A stretch of DNA of 64,000 nucleotides from CAVSIS01 sp963814875. GTDB taxonomy: Bacteria; Acidobacteriota; Thermoanaerobaculia; Thermoanaerobaculales; Sulfomarinibacteraceae. Below, piece after piece: positions 17,151-26,316 of this stretch (the first letter of the stretch is position 1; each line of letters starts with the position of its first letter). Location of the stretch: positions 1-64,000 of the forward strand of contig CAWFFJ010000034.1 of NCBI GenBank assembly GCA_963814875.1, given 5' to 3'. The notes under the pieces are model-generated. The model did not search any database and was not told where the DNA came from. It was given only the letters and a program-made list of their open reading frames with translations. The translations under genes were made by a program, and so were the position numbers.

Positions 17151-19001
17151 CTACGGCCCCTCGTAGGGGAACCAGGCGTAGATTCCGTGGGGGTCGTTGA
17201 GCTGGGCGAGGGTCTCCAGCTCGTGCTCGACCGAGCGCACTGCGTGGGCGAGCGGCGTCCGGCCGCCCGGAGGCAGACCATCGCCACCTTCGAGTCGGAC
17301 CGCGGCGTCGAGGAGGCCCGCGACCAGCTGCTGCTTCCAGTCCCGCTCCTTCTGGATGTAGCGAACGTGGTAGTCATCGCCAAGATCGGCCAGGCGGGCT
17401 GCTGCGGCGACGGCGTCGTCGAGGCCGCCGAGCGAGTCGATCAGGCCGACCTCGAGCGCGTCCTGACCGCTCCATACGCGCCCACGCGCGATCTTGTCGA
17501 TCGCCTCGGGGGTGGTGTGCCGGGCCTCAGCAGCCTTGGTGATGAACTCACGGTAGCCCTGGTCGATGAACAGCTGGATGGAGCGGGCAACCTGGGGCTC
17601 GAGGGCGCGGTCGGGACGCAACGCGCCGGAGAAGGGGGTGGTCCCGACACCGTCAACGTGGATGCCGAGGTACTTCGCGAGCGGCTTCTGGAAGGTCGGG
17701 AACATGCCGAAGATGCCGATCGAGCCGGTGATGGTCGTCGGCGCGGCGAAAACCTCGTCCGACGCCATCGTGATCCAGTACCCGCCGGAGGCGGCCACGC
17801 TGCCCATCGACGAGACCACCGGCTTGCCGGCGGCCCGCGTCAGCTCGAGCTCACGCCGGATCACCTCCGACGCGGAGGCGCTGCCGCCGCCGGAGTCGAC
17901 CCGCAGCACCACCGCCTTGACCTTGTCATCGTTGCGCGCCGTGCGGATCAGCGCCGCGGTGGAGTCGCCGCCGATCTTGCCCGGGGGCTGGCTGCCGTCG
18001 AGGATCGTTCCCTTCGCCACGACCACCGCGACGAGGTTGCCCTTCGCGGTTTCGCCGAAGCGGTCGTCGAGGGTCTCGAGGTAGTCGGTGAACGCGATCT
18101 GGTGGAAGGTGTGCGTGTCCGTGTCCTCGCCGACCAGCTCCATCAGTCGGTCGCGGACGGCGTCGCGGGGGGCGGCGTGGTCGACCAGCCTCGCCTCGAG
18201 CGCTGCCTTGGCGCCGTCGCCGCCGGTCGCCGCGAGGCGGTCGGGGTAGGCGTCGACGTAGCCGGCTAGGTCGACACGGGCGATGCCGCGGGCGGCGGAG
18301 ACGTCGTCGAGCCAGGCGTTCCACAGGTCCGAGAGGTAGGCGAGGTCGGCCTCCTTCGCCTCCGGCGAGATGCCGTTGCGCAGGTAGGGCTCGACAGCCG
18401 ACTTGAACTCGCCGACCCGGAACACGTTCCAGTCGATCTCGAGGCGGTCGATCAGATCCTTGTAGTAGGTCTTGTAGCGACCAAAACCCTCGATCAGAAC
18501 CATCCCCTGCGTGTTGAGCCAGACCTCGTCGGCGTGGGAGGCGAGGTAGAAGCTGTACTGGTCGTAGGCGTCGGCGGCGGCAACCACCCTCTTGCCGGTG
18601 GATTTGAAGCCGTCGATCGCCGCCCCGAGGCTCTGGAGCTTGCTCATGCCGGCGCCGCCCATCTGCCTCAGATCGAGGTAGAGGACCTGGATCCGGTCGT
18701 CGTCGCGGGCCGCGTGGACAGCGTCGAGCAGGTCCTTGAGCAGCGTCTGGGGCTCGTTGCTGCCAGCCGCTCCGCGCAGCGCGTCGGTGGGCGACTTCGC
18801 GTCGAGCTGCTCGACGATCGTGCCGCGCGGCGTGAGCACGAGTGCCGCCTTTTTGGGCACGTCGGGCTTCCCGCTGCGCAGGAGCAGGACGACGATGCCA
18901 ATGACCACGGCCAGGAAGAGCAGGTTGAAGACCAGTCGTCGGGTCGCGTCGAGCCCGTGGTACAGCGTGGAGACGAAGCTGCGTCTGCGCACATCGTGCA
19001 T
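17151..19001 (-). CDS. sppA: signal peptide peptidase SppA, 67K type
   Basis: This 616-residue protein matches the long two-domain SppA, which degrades leftover signal peptides in the inner membrane. The ATG at 19001 follows GGAGGATC. An N-terminal membrane anchor (LVFNLLFLAVVIGIVVLLL) precedes two ClpP-fold halves. The N-terminal half has the general-base Lys in VFRVGEFKSAVEPYLR. The C-terminal half has the nucleophile Ser in MGSVAASGGYWITMASD. Both match Escherichia coli SppA in order and spacing. An in-frame extension upstream of 19001 reads as non-coding. It diverges from the MATE transporter gene. Confidence 0.92.
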   Translation of the reverse strand: MHDVRRRSFVSTLYHGLDATRRLVFNLLFLAVVIGIVVLLLRSGKPDVPKKAALVLTPRGTIVEQLDAKSPTDALRGAAGSNEPQTLLKDLLDAVHAARDDDRIQVLYLDLRQMGGAGMSKLQSLGAAIDGFKSTGKRVVAAADAYDQYSFYLASHADEVWLNTQGMVLIEGFGRYKTYYKDLIDRLEIDWNVFRVGEFKSAVEPYLRNGISPEAKEADLAYLSDLWNAWLDDVSAARGIARVDLAGYVDAYPDRLAATGGDGAKAALEARLVDHAAPRDAVRDRLMELVGEDTDTHTFHQIAFTDYLETLDDRFGETAKGNLVAVVVAKGTILDGSQPPGKIGGDSTAALIRTARNDDKVKAVVLRVDSGGGSASASEVIRRELELTRAAGKPVVSSMGSVAASGGYWITMASDEVFAAPTTITGSIGIFGMFPTFQKPLAKYLGIHVDGVGTTPFSGALRPDRALEPQVARSIQLFIDQGYREFITKAAEARHTTPEAIDKIARGRVWSGQDALEVGLIDSLGGLDDAVAAAARLADLGDDYHVRYIQKERDWKQQLVAGLLDAAVRLEGGDGLPPGGRTPLAHAVRSVEHELETLAQLNDPHGIYAWFPYEGP

Positions 19002-19059
19002 GGGATCCTCCGGTCGGATCTGGTCCGGGTCGTGCCGGCCGGCGGAGAGTGTAACCCGT

Positions 19060-19095
19060 GCGGTGCCCGCCGTCGCGAACGACGGCGGGCACCGC
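19060..19095. other. 16-bp perfect hairpin in a divergent intergenic region
   Basis: GCGGTGCCCGCCGTCG pairs perfectly with CGACGGCGGGCACCGC around a CGAA loop. It lies 59 bases upstream of the sppA start and 54 bases before the first possible MATE start, where a terminator would not be expected. It could sit in the sppA leader, act as an attenuator or be a dispersed palindrome. Confidence 0.55.
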
Positions 19096-19148
19096 GCGGG
19101 GGGTAAGGAGTGAGGTAGTGAGGAGGACAGGATAGCGGCGGATGGCGT

Positions 19149-20570
19149 ATGGGGCGCGCGCAGCGCGGCCTGCGCGCCGGGAAGGGCGGGGTGCCGGCGC
19201 CGGTTCCTGCCTGCGTGCACAGCGACATCCCCTCCGGGCTCGGCGCTCTCGACCCAACGCGCCGGCGCCGCATCCTCGGCCTCGCACTGCCGATCATCGG
19301 CGGCATGGCCTCGCAGAACGTTCTCAACCTGGTCGACACCGCGATGGTCGGCACGCTCGGGGCGTCGGCGCTGGCGGCGGTCGGCATGGCGAGCTTTGCC
19401 AACTTCCTCGCGTCCGCCTTCGTGACCGGGATCTCGGCAGGAGTGCAAGCGATGGCGGCGCGCCGCCTCGGCGAGGGGCGGACGTCCGAGACGGCGGTCG
19501 CCCTCAATGGCGGACTGCTGCTCGCGACCTCGATTGCGCTCCCCCTGTCCGCCGTGCTGTTCGCATATGCGCCGCGGATCTTCCCGTTCCTGGTCGACGA
19601 CCCGAGTGTGGTTGCGGCGGGCGTGCCCTACCTGCGCGCCCGCCTAGTGGCGATGATCGCGCTCGGGATGAACTTCGCGTTCCGCGGCTACTGGAACGGG
19701 GTCGACCTCTCCCGACTCTACATGCGCACGCTGATCATCATGCACGCGACCAACATCACGTTGAACTGGCTGCTGATCTTCGGCCACCTCGGCATGCCGC
19801 GGCTGGGCACCCTGGGAGCTGGGATCGGTACGGCCGTATCGACCTTCCTCGGGACCGCGATCTACGTCGGGCTCGGTCTCAAGCACGCGAGGGGAGCGGG
19901 GTTCCTGGCCGGACTGCCGAGCCGCGAGACGATCGCCACCATGCTGCGCCTGTCGGTACCGGCGGGCGTCCAGCAGACCTTCTTCGCCGCCGGCATGACC
20001 GCTTTGTTCTGGATCATCGGCCGCGTCGGGACCCAGGAGCTCGCGGCGTCCAATGTGCTCGTCAACCTGCTTCTGGTGGCACTCCTCCCCAGTATCGGCT
20101 TCGGTCTCGCCGCCGCCTCGTTGGTCGGCCATGCCCTTGGGCAGGGCCGGCCGGGGGATGCACGAGCCTGGGGCTGGGACGTGAGCGGGCTGGCGATGGC
20201 GGTGGTCGGACTGCTGGCCCTGCCGGGAGCGATCGTACCCGACCTGATCCTCAAGATCTTCCTCCACGATCCGGCCCTGCTCGACCTCGCGCGGCTGCCG
20301 CTGCGGGTGATCGCGCTGACCATGGTCGCGGACGCCACCGGCATGGTGCTCTTGAATGCGCTCCAGGGCGCGGGGGACACCCGGCGGGTGATGGTGGTCG
20401 CGGTCGGTCTGCAGTGGCTGCTCTTCCTGCCGGTCGCCTATGTCCTCGGACCCGTGCTCGGGTTCGGGATGAACGCGATCTGGTTCGCCCAGGTCGGCTA
20501 CCGGGCGCTCCAGGCGGTGATCTTCATCGCCATGTGGCGCCGCGGCCGCTGGGCCCAGGCCAAGGTGTGA
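19149..20570 (+). CDS. MATE-family multidrug/toxin exporter
   Basis: This protein has up to 473 residues and about twelve hydrophobic segments. Its MATE pattern includes LGLALPIIGGMASQNVLNLV at the first span, VDTAMVGTLGASALAAVGMA, the mid-protein LRLSVPAGVQQTFFAAG that opens the second half, and ALNAL-like QGAGDTRRVM near the C-terminus. MATE proteins export drugs or metabolites using Na+ or H+ gradients. The start is uncertain: ATG 19149 adds a Gly/Arg-rich leader, and GTG 19215 (VHSDIPSGLG) gives 451 residues, nearer the family norm. Neither has a good ribosome site. Confidence 0.88.
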   Translation: MGRAQRGLRAGKGGVPAPVPACVHSDIPSGLGALDPTRRRRILGLALPIIGGMASQNVLNLVDTAMVGTLGASALAAVGMASFANFLASAFVTGISAGVQAMAARRLGEGRTSETAVALNGGLLLATSIALPLSAVLFAYAPRIFPFLVDDPSVVAAGVPYLRARLVAMIALGMNFAFRGYWNGVDLSRLYMRTLIIMHATNITLNWLLIFGHLGMPRLGTLGAGIGTAVSTFLGTAIYVGLGLKHARGAGFLAGLPSRETIATMLRLSVPAGVQQTFFAAGMTALFWIIGRVGTQELAASNVLVNLLLVALLPSIGFGLAAASLVGHALGQGRPGDARAWGWDVSGLAMAVVGLLALPGAIVPDLILKIFLHDPALLDLARLPLRVIALTMVADATGMVLLNALQGAGDTRRVMVVAVGLQWLLFLPVAYVLGPVLGFGMNAIWFAQVGYRALQAVIFIAMWRRGRWAQAKV

Positions 20571-20571
20571 C

Positions 20572-20597
20572 TCTTTTTCGCGCAGCGCGAAAAAAGA
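20572..20597. terminator. bidirectional rho-independent terminator
   Basis: TCTTTTTCGCG and CGCGAAAAAAGA form a hairpin with a 3-base loop, flanked by A and T runs on both strands. It sits between the convergent MATE and DUF2461 genes and can end transcripts from either side. Confidence 0.8.
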
Positions 20598-21281
20598 TCA
20601 GAACTCGAGGTCGAGGGCCTGGCAGAGGAAGCGCACGTACGGTATCGCAGGGCGGAAGGCGGCGGCGACCCGTTCGACCACGTCGTTGGCCAGCACGTCG
20701 GCTTCGGTCAGTGGGCAGAAGGTGACGTGGTCCTTGCGCTTGAGGTCTTCGATCAGGGGATGCCCCGGGTCGTAGCCGCGCGGCGGCCGCTTCAGGCTAT
20801 CGCCGCCGCGCCGTTGGCGCGGGTCGCCGACCTCGACGGCGGCCACGGCCGTCCGCCATGCCTTCGGACTGTCGACAATCGCGTCGCGCAGGCGGCCCAG
20901 GGTGGCCCCGTCCGGGTGCCAGATCCCGGCGCCGCAGAGCACGTTGCCGGGCTCGAGGTGGAGGTAGAAGCCGGGGGCGTGGACGTCCCGACCCTCGCGG
21001 TGCCGGAACTGGGCCGCCGCGTGGGTCTTATAGGGGCTCTTGTCCTTGGAAAAGCGGGTGTCGCGGTAGATCCGGAACATCGAACCCCCGCTCGGACGCG
21101 GGTCCGCGACGAAGGCCGGGCTGATCTCGCGCAGCGGCTTCGCGAAGGCTGCGATGAAGGCGAGCAGCGGCTCCTGCACCACCGCCTGGTACCTGGCTTT
21201 ATTGGCGGTGAACCACTCGCGGTCGTTGTTCGCGGCAAGGTCGCGCAGGAAGTCGAACAGCTCGGCATCGAAGAAGGCCAC
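20598..21281 (-). CDS. DUF2461 family protein
   Basis: This 227-residue protein starts at a GTG at 21281 preceded by GGGAGGATG; the longer open frame upstream runs into an intergenic repeat. The family pattern is clear: FLRDLAANNDREWFTANKARY near the start, FRIYRDTRFSKDKSPYKTH, a GFYLHLEPGNVLCGAGIWHP core and a final basic region. DUF2461 (TIGR02453) proteins are widespread in bacteria and fungi but have no established function. It stands alone, convergent with the MATE gene. Confidence 0.85.
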   Translation of the reverse strand: MAFFDAELFDFLRDLAANNDREWFTANKARYQAVVQEPLLAFIAAFAKPLREISPAFVADPRPSGGSMFRIYRDTRFSKDKSPYKTHAAAQFRHREGRDVHAPGFYLHLEPGNVLCGAGIWHPDGATLGRLRDAIVDSPKAWRTAVAAVEVGDPRQRRGGDSLKRPPRGYDPGHPLIEDLKRKDHVTFCPLTEADVLANDVVERVAAAFRPAIPYVRFLCQALDLEF

Positions 21282-21358
21282 GGCATCCTCCCGGTCGACG
21301 TGTCGGCACCATTCTACGTGCGACCGCGTCTCGCGTCGTCCCGGACGCGTGAGGAGAA

Positions 21359-21537
21359 ACCACCAAGACACCAGGACACCAAGACACCGAGGTACGAACG
21401 GTCCGATCGCGGCTCGCAGCACTTTCCCATCCAGGTTCGGGCTCGGTGACGCTACGAGAGCAACCGCGCCGGAAGTTGTGAAGACGTCTCCCCCGTCGCT
21501 GTGATGGCTTTGTGATCGCTTGCTGTCTTGGTGGTCT
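21359..21537. repeat. CACCAAGACACC-family inverted-repeat element
   Basis: The left arm ACCACCAAGACACCAGGACA followed by CCAAGACACC (21359-21390) is partly complementary to the right arm TGATGGCTTTGTG...TGTCTTGGTGGTCT (21502-21537). The roughly 110 bases between show no gene. Together with the next 165 bases it forms the 420-base gap between the DUF2461 and oleA starts. A close relative lies at 38338-38514. Confidence 0.7.
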
Positions 21538-21702
21538 GTTCGCCTCAGTGACCGGCAGCGCGCGTGAGTGCCGCGACGTGCCTTTTCCGCCAGGAGATGG
21601 AGTGGTACTCTCCCTCGACATCACGCTCGGGGGCGGTCGTTCCAGATGCCGCTTCGCTGCGGTCTCGCGCAGTGCTGTCCCCCTGGCGAGTGAGGTTCCG
21701 AG

Positions 21703-22719
21703 ATGCGCTTTTCCAAGGTCGCGATTCTCTCCGTCGCCCACGTCGACGCGCCCACGGTGGTCCGCTCCGAGGAGATTGAGGAGCGGCTCGCGCCGACGAT
21801 GCGGCGGCTCGGCATTCAGCCCGACCTACTGCGGGCGTTGTCCGGAATCCTCGAGCGCCGGACCTGGTCCAACGGGGAGACCCCCTCCGACGTCGCGACA
21901 CGCGCTGCGGACGCGGCGCTGGTCAAGGCGGGCATCGATCGGGAGGCGCTCGGGATTCTGGTCAACACCTCGGTGTGCCGCGACTACCTCGAGCCTTCGA
22001 CCGCCTGCCTGGTGCATGGCAACCTCGGCCTCCCGGCCGAGTGCATGAACTTCGACCTGTCCAACGCATGCCTCGGCTTCGTCAACGGCATGGACGTTGT
22101 CGGCAACATGATCGAGCGCGGTCAGATCGACTACGGGATCGTTGTCGACGGCGAGTCGAGCGGCTTCACGGTCGAGACCACGATCGAGAAGCTGCTCGAC
22201 CCCGCCTGCGACGACGCGATCTTCCGCGCCAACTTCGCGACTCTGACGCTCGGTTCGGGGGCCGCGGCGATGGTGCTCTCTCGTGCTGACCTCGCGCCGG
22301 GAGGTCACCGGTTTCTGGGCGGCGTGAGCCTCGCCGCCACCGAGCACAACCGACTCTGCATCGGCAACATCGACGGTATGGTGACCGATACCCGGGCGCT
22401 CACCGTCGCGGGGCTCGAGCTCGCGGCCAAGACCTGGGCGAAGGCCCAGGACGAGCTCGGCTGGACGACCGGGAACCTCGACTGGTTCGTGCTCCACCAG
22501 GTGTCGAAGTCTCACACCGATCGCGTTGCGTCGTCCATCGGCCTCGACCCGGAGAAGATCTATCGCCTCTACCCAGGATTCGGCAACGTCGGCCCGGCCG
22601 GGGTGCCGATCGTGCTCTCCAAGCTCGAGGAGGGCGGTCGACTGACGCCGGGTCAGCGGATCGCCCTGATGGGCATCGGCTCGGGGCTCAACTGCACGAT
22701 GGCCGAAGTGGTCTGGTAG
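21703..22719 (+). CDS. oleA: OleA, acyl-CoA head-to-head condensing thiolase-like enzyme
   Basis: This 338-residue KAS III-like enzyme is the first step of long-chain olefin synthesis: two acyl-CoAs are condensed to a 2-alkyl-3-ketoacid. The active-site Cys123 lies in DLSNACLGFVNGMD. The catalytic His is in DWFVLHQVSKSHTD and the Asn in GFGNVGPAGVP. The N-terminal stretch ILSVAHVDAPTVVRSEEIEE and the length match OleA rather than FabH. The identity is secured by the following oleB, oleC and oleD genes. It is preceded by 165 bases beyond the repeat element, and no clear promoter boxes were found. Confidence 0.93.
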   Translation: MRFSKVAILSVAHVDAPTVVRSEEIEERLAPTMRRLGIQPDLLRALSGILERRTWSNGETPSDVATRAADAALVKAGIDREALGILVNTSVCRDYLEPSTACLVHGNLGLPAECMNFDLSNACLGFVNGMDVVGNMIERGQIDYGIVVDGESSGFTVETTIEKLLDPACDDAIFRANFATLTLGSGAAAMVLSRADLAPGGHRFLGGVSLAATEHNRLCIGNIDGMVTDTRALTVAGLELAAKTWAKAQDELGWTTGNLDWFVLHQVSKSHTDRVASSIGLDPEKIYRLYPGFGNVGPAGVPIVLSKLEEGGRLTPGQRIALMGIGSGLNCTMAEVVW

Positions 22720-22725
22720 CGAGTC

Positions 22726-22752
22726 CCCTCCAGCCGCAGAGCGACTGGAGGG
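22726..22752 (+). other. short hairpin between oleA and oleB
   Basis: CCCTCCAG pairs with CTGGAGGG around an 11-base loop, immediately after the oleA stop. There is no T run. It could set the relative amounts of oleA and oleBCD mRNA by stabilising a processed end; that is inference. Confidence 0.4.
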
Positions 22753-22770
22753 TGCTCGCTGTGGAGGAGG

Positions 22771-23673
22771 ATGCGGGAAGTCTCTGACCGGCTGTACCCG
22801 TTTCGGGGTCACTTTCTCGACCGCGGCGGGGTGCGCATGCACTACCTCGACGAGGGTGCCGGCGAGCCGGTCCTGATGGTCCACGGCAACCCGACGTGGT
22901 CCCTCTACTGGCGCCGGTTGGTTCAGGGGCTCGCCGACCGCTATCGCTGCGTCGTGCCCGACCACATCGGCTGCGGCCTGTCCGACAAGCCCGACGACGC
23001 CCGCTATCGCTACACCCTGGCGAGCCGGATCGACGACCTCGAGGCCCTCGTCGACCACCTCGAGCTCGAGCGGGTGACTCTCGCGGTTCACGATTGGGGT
23101 GGGGCGATCGGCTTCGGCTGGGCGGTCCGCCACCCCGAGCGGGTTCGCCGGCTCGTGATCCTCAACACCGCCGCCTTCCACCTGCCTTCTGGCAAGCGGG
23201 TGCCGTGGCAGCTCCGCCTGGTGCGCGACTCGCGGCTCGGGGTTTTCCTGGTGCGCGCTTTCAACGCCTTCGCCCGCGGTGCGGCCTGGGTCGGCTGCAC
23301 GCGGCGGCGGATGCCGACCGAGGTGCGGGACGCCTACTGCGCCCCCTACGACTCATGGGCGAACCGGATCGCCACCGCCCGCTTCGTCCAGGACATCCCC
23401 CTCGGACCCGGCGACCCGGCGTACCCGGTGGTCGACGAGATCGCGGCAGGGCTCGTTCGCCTCGCCGACAGGCCGGCGATCATCTGCTGGGGCGAGAGGG
23501 ACTTCGTTTTCGACCATCACTTCCTCGCCGAGTGGGAGCGCCGCCTGCCCGCGGCCGAGGTGCACCGCTTCGCCGACTGCGGCCACTACGTGATGGAGGA
23601 CGCTGCGGACGAGATCGTGCCGCTCGTGCGGCGGTTTCTCGACCGGCATCCCCTGACCGGGGCGACGGCGTGA
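22771..23673 (+). CDS. oleB: OleB, beta-lactone decarboxylase (haloalkane-dehalogenase-like)
   Basis: This 300-residue alpha/beta hydrolase is of the haloalkane-dehalogenase type. The nucleophile is Asp108 in AVHDWGGAIGFGWA. The oxyanion segment is MVHGNPTWSLYWR, and the catalytic His is in CGHYVMEDA. OleB converts the cis-beta-lactone made by OleC into the cis-olefin plus CO2. It begins just after GGAGGAGG and its stop overlaps the oleC GTG by four bases. Sequence alone would suggest a dehalogenase; the operon decides the assignment. Confidence 0.92.
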   Translation: MREVSDRLYPFRGHFLDRGGVRMHYLDEGAGEPVLMVHGNPTWSLYWRRLVQGLADRYRCVVPDHIGCGLSDKPDDARYRYTLASRIDDLEALVDHLELERVTLAVHDWGGAIGFGWAVRHPERVRRLVILNTAAFHLPSGKRVPWQLRLVRDSRLGVFLVRAFNAFARGAAWVGCTRRRMPTEVRDAYCAPYDSWANRIATARFVQDIPLGPGDPAYPVVDEIAAGLVRLADRPAIICWGERDFVFDHHFLAEWERRLPAAEVHRFADCGHYVMEDAADEIVPLVRRFLDRHPLTGATA

Positions 23674-25325
23674 GCGTCGCGCCCGGCAACGTCGCCGCCT
23701 TTCTGCCACGGCGCGCGGCGGAGCGGCCGTGGGCGCCCGCGATCGTCGCCCCGTCCGGCCGGGACCGGCACGGGCGGCCGCGCAGCGTTCATCTGACGTA
23801 CAGCGAGCTCGATGCACTGACCGACCGGGTCGCGCGCGGTCTTGGGCGCCACGGCGTCGGCCGCGGCACCCGGACGGTGGTCATGGTGCCGCCGGGCCTC
23901 GAGCTCTTCATGCTGGTTTTCGGTCTGTTCAAGGCCGGGGCGGTGCCGGTGGTCGTCGACCCCGGCCTCGGCCTCGGGAACCTCAAGCGGTGCCTCGACG
24001 AGGCCGAACCCGAGGCGTTCATCGGCGTGCCACGGGCCCACGCGGCGCGCGTACTGCTCGGCTGGGCGCGGCGCTCACTGCGACGCACGGTGACGGTCGG
24101 CCGCCGCGGTCCGTGGGCCGATACCACTCTCGAGCGGGTGCTCGCCGACGGCGGCGGCGACGGTGCGATGGCGGCGGTCGGCCCCGACGAGGTCGCGGCG
24201 GTGGTCTTTACCTCCGGATCGACGGGACCGCCTAAGGGGGTCGTCTACCGGCACGGCAACTTCCTCGCCCAGGTCGAGATGGTGGGCCGCGTCGTGGACG
24301 TGCGGCCGGGCGACGTCGACCTGCCGACCTTCCCGCTGTTCGCGCTCTTCGACCCCGCGCTCGGCATGACCACGGTGGTCCCGGAGATGGACCCGACCCG
24401 GCCCGCCGTGGTCGACCCCCGGCGCATCGTCGAGGCGGTCGAGGGCTGGGGTGCGACGGTGATGTTCGGCTCGCCCGCGCTGCTCGACACGGTGGGCCGG
24501 TGGGCTTCGCCGCGCGGCGTCCGGCTGCCGTCCCTGCGGCGGGTGACAACGGCGGGCGCCCCGATCGCGCCCCGCATCGTCGAGCGCTTTGCGACCCTGC
24601 TCGGAGCCGATGCCAGGATCCTGACCCCGTACGGCGCTACCGAGTCGCTTCCGGTGGCCTCGATCGCGCACGACGCGATCCTGGCCGAGACGCGCTTTGC
24701 CACCGACGCCGGCCGCGGGACCTGTGTCGGACGGCCGGTCGACGGCGCCGAGGTGACGATCGTGCGCATCACGGACGAGCCGATTGCGAGCTGGCGCGAG
24801 GCCGAGCCGCTGCCGGTGGGCGAAATCGGGGAGATCGTGGTCCGCGGGCCGGCGGTCACCAGAGAGTACCTGAACCGGCCCGAAGCGACCGCGGCAGCGA
24901 AGGTCCCGCTCCCGGACGGCGGCGTCGCCCATCGCATGGGCGATGTCGGCTACCTCGACGAGGCTGGCCGGCTGTGGTTCTGCGGGCGCAAGGCCCAGCG
25001 CGTCGTGACCCCGGCCGGGACCCTCTTCACGGTGCCCTGCGAGGGCGTATTCAACGCCCACCCCGCGGTCTTCCGCTCGGCCCTGGTCGGGGTCGACCGT
25101 GGCCGCGGTGTCGAGCCCGTGATCGTGGTCGAGCTCGACCCGGCGACGGACCGGATCGACCCGAAGCGCCTGGTAGACGAGCTGCTGGCGCGCGCCGCGG
25201 AGCACGAACCGACGCACGCGATCCGGACCCTTCTGGTCCATCCACGCTTCCCGGTCGACGTGCGCCACAACGCGAAGATCGGGCGCGAGAAGCTCGCACG
25301 GTGGGCATCGGAGCGGTTGCGGTGA
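23670..25325 (+). CDS. oleC: OleC, beta-lactone synthetase (AMP-binding superfamily)
   Basis: This 551-residue member of the acyl-CoA synthetase (ANL) superfamily has the P-loop FTSGSTGPPKGVVYRHG near residue 180, the adenylate motif LTPYGATES near 315 and a YLDEAGRLWFCGRK hinge. OleC uses ATP to close the 2-alkyl-3-hydroxyacid from OleD into a beta-lactone. The GTG start forms GTGA with the oleB stop, and the end overlaps oleD in the same way, so oleBCD are tightly coupled. In some bacteria OleB and OleC are fused; here they are separate genes. Confidence 0.93.
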   Translation: MSVAPGNVAAFLPRRAAERPWAPAIVAPSGRDRHGRPRSVHLTYSELDALTDRVARGLGRHGVGRGTRTVVMVPPGLELFMLVFGLFKAGAVPVVVDPGLGLGNLKRCLDEAEPEAFIGVPRAHAARVLLGWARRSLRRTVTVGRRGPWADTTLERVLADGGGDGAMAAVGPDEVAAVVFTSGSTGPPKGVVYRHGNFLAQVEMVGRVVDVRPGDVDLPTFPLFALFDPALGMTTVVPEMDPTRPAVVDPRRIVEAVEGWGATVMFGSPALLDTVGRWASPRGVRLPSLRRVTTAGAPIAPRIVERFATLLGADARILTPYGATESLPVASIAHDAILAETRFATDAGRGTCVGRPVDGAEVTIVRITDEPIASWREAEPLPVGEIGEIVVRGPAVTREYLNRPEATAAAKVPLPDGGVAHRMGDVGYLDEAGRLWFCGRKAQRVVTPAGTLFTVPCEGVFNAHPAVFRSALVGVDRGRGVEPVIVVELDPATDRIDPKRLVDELLARAAEHEPTHAIRTLLVHPRFPVDVRHNAKIGREKLARWASERLR

Positions 25326-26308
25326 CGGTGCTGGTCACCGGCGGTGGCGGCTTCCTCGGCGGCGCGATCGTGCGCGCGCTGGTCGAACAAGACGTTCGGG
25401 TACGGTCCTTCCAACGATCGGCGGCGCCGGAGCTCGGCCCCCTCGGGGTCGAGGTCGTGCGCGGCGACCTCGCCGACCCCGCGGCGGTCGGTGCTGCGGT
25501 GGAGGGCTGCGACAGCGTGTTCCACGTCGCGGCCAAGGCCGGGGTGTGGGGACCGCGACGCGAGTACGAGCGCGCCAACGTGCTCGGCACCCGAAACCTG
25601 GTCGACGCCTGCCGCCGCTGTGGGGTCGGCCGCCTGGTCTACACCTCGACGCCGAGCGTGGTCCACGCCGGCGGCGACATCGCCGGCGGCGACGAGTCGC
25701 TGCCCTACCCGGAGCGCTTCCACGCCCACTACCCGCGCACCAAGGCCGAGGCCGAGCGCATGGTCCTGGCCGCCAACGGTCCCGACCTGGCAACCGTGGC
25801 GCTGCGGCCGCACCTGATCTGGGGCCCGCGCGACACCCACCTGGTGCCGCAGATCGTGGAGCGACAGCGCTCCGGGCGACTGCGGCTGGTCGGGGGCGGC
25901 AGCGCCCTGGTTGACTCGACCTACATCGACAACGCCGCTGACGCCCACCTCGCCGCGTGGCAACGGCTGGCGCCGGACGCGCCCTGCGCCGGGCGCGCCT
26001 ACTTCGTCTCCAACGGCGATCCCCGACCGGTGCGGGAGCTGCTCGACGGGATTCTCGCCGCAGCCGGGGAACCTCCGGTGAAGGCGGGCCTGTCGCCGCG
26101 CATCGCCTGGCTCGCCGGGGCGGTTATGGAGGTCGCCTGGACCGTGCTACCGCTGCCGGGCGAGCCGGCGATGACCCGCTTTCTCGCCCGCCAGCTCGCC
26201 ACCGCCCACTGGTTCGACCTCACCGCGGCGCGCCGCGACCTCGGCTGGTCACCCCGCATCGGCTTTGACGAGGGCTTCGCCCGCCTCGCCGAGTGGTTCC
26301 GGACCTGA
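25322..26308 (+). CDS. oleD: OleD, NADPH-dependent 2-alkyl-3-ketoacid reductase
   Basis: This 328-residue extended SDR starts at the GTG that overlaps the oleC stop; an earlier in-frame GTG lies at 25301. The Rossmann motif LVTGGGGFLGGAIV begins at residue 4, and the catalytic YPRTK lies near residue 137. The 3-beta-HSD-like HVAAKAGVWGPRREYERANV and LRPHLIWGPRDTHLV are typical of OleD. It reduces the OleA product to the 2-alkyl-3-hydroxyacid that OleC uses. It completes an oleA-B-C-D set in pathway-compatible order. Confidence 0.92.
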   Translation: MTVLVTGGGGFLGGAIVRALVEQDVRVRSFQRSAAPELGPLGVEVVRGDLADPAAVGAAVEGCDSVFHVAAKAGVWGPRREYERANVLGTRNLVDACRRCGVGRLVYTSTPSVVHAGGDIAGGDESLPYPERFHAHYPRTKAEAERMVLAANGPDLATVALRPHLIWGPRDTHLVPQIVERQRSGRLRLVGGGSALVDSTYIDNAADAHLAAWQRLAPDAPCAGRAYFVSNGDPRPVRELLDGILAAAGEPPVKAGLSPRIAWLAGAVMEVAWTVLPLPGEPAMTRFLARQLATAHWFDLTAARRDLGWSPRIGFDEGFARLAEWFRT

Positions 26309-26316
26309 GCCGGCTG

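Noticed and set aside
17187..18269. 360-codon plus-strand open frame opposite sppA
   Set aside because: The minus-strand frame has all SppA motifs; this one has no family features.
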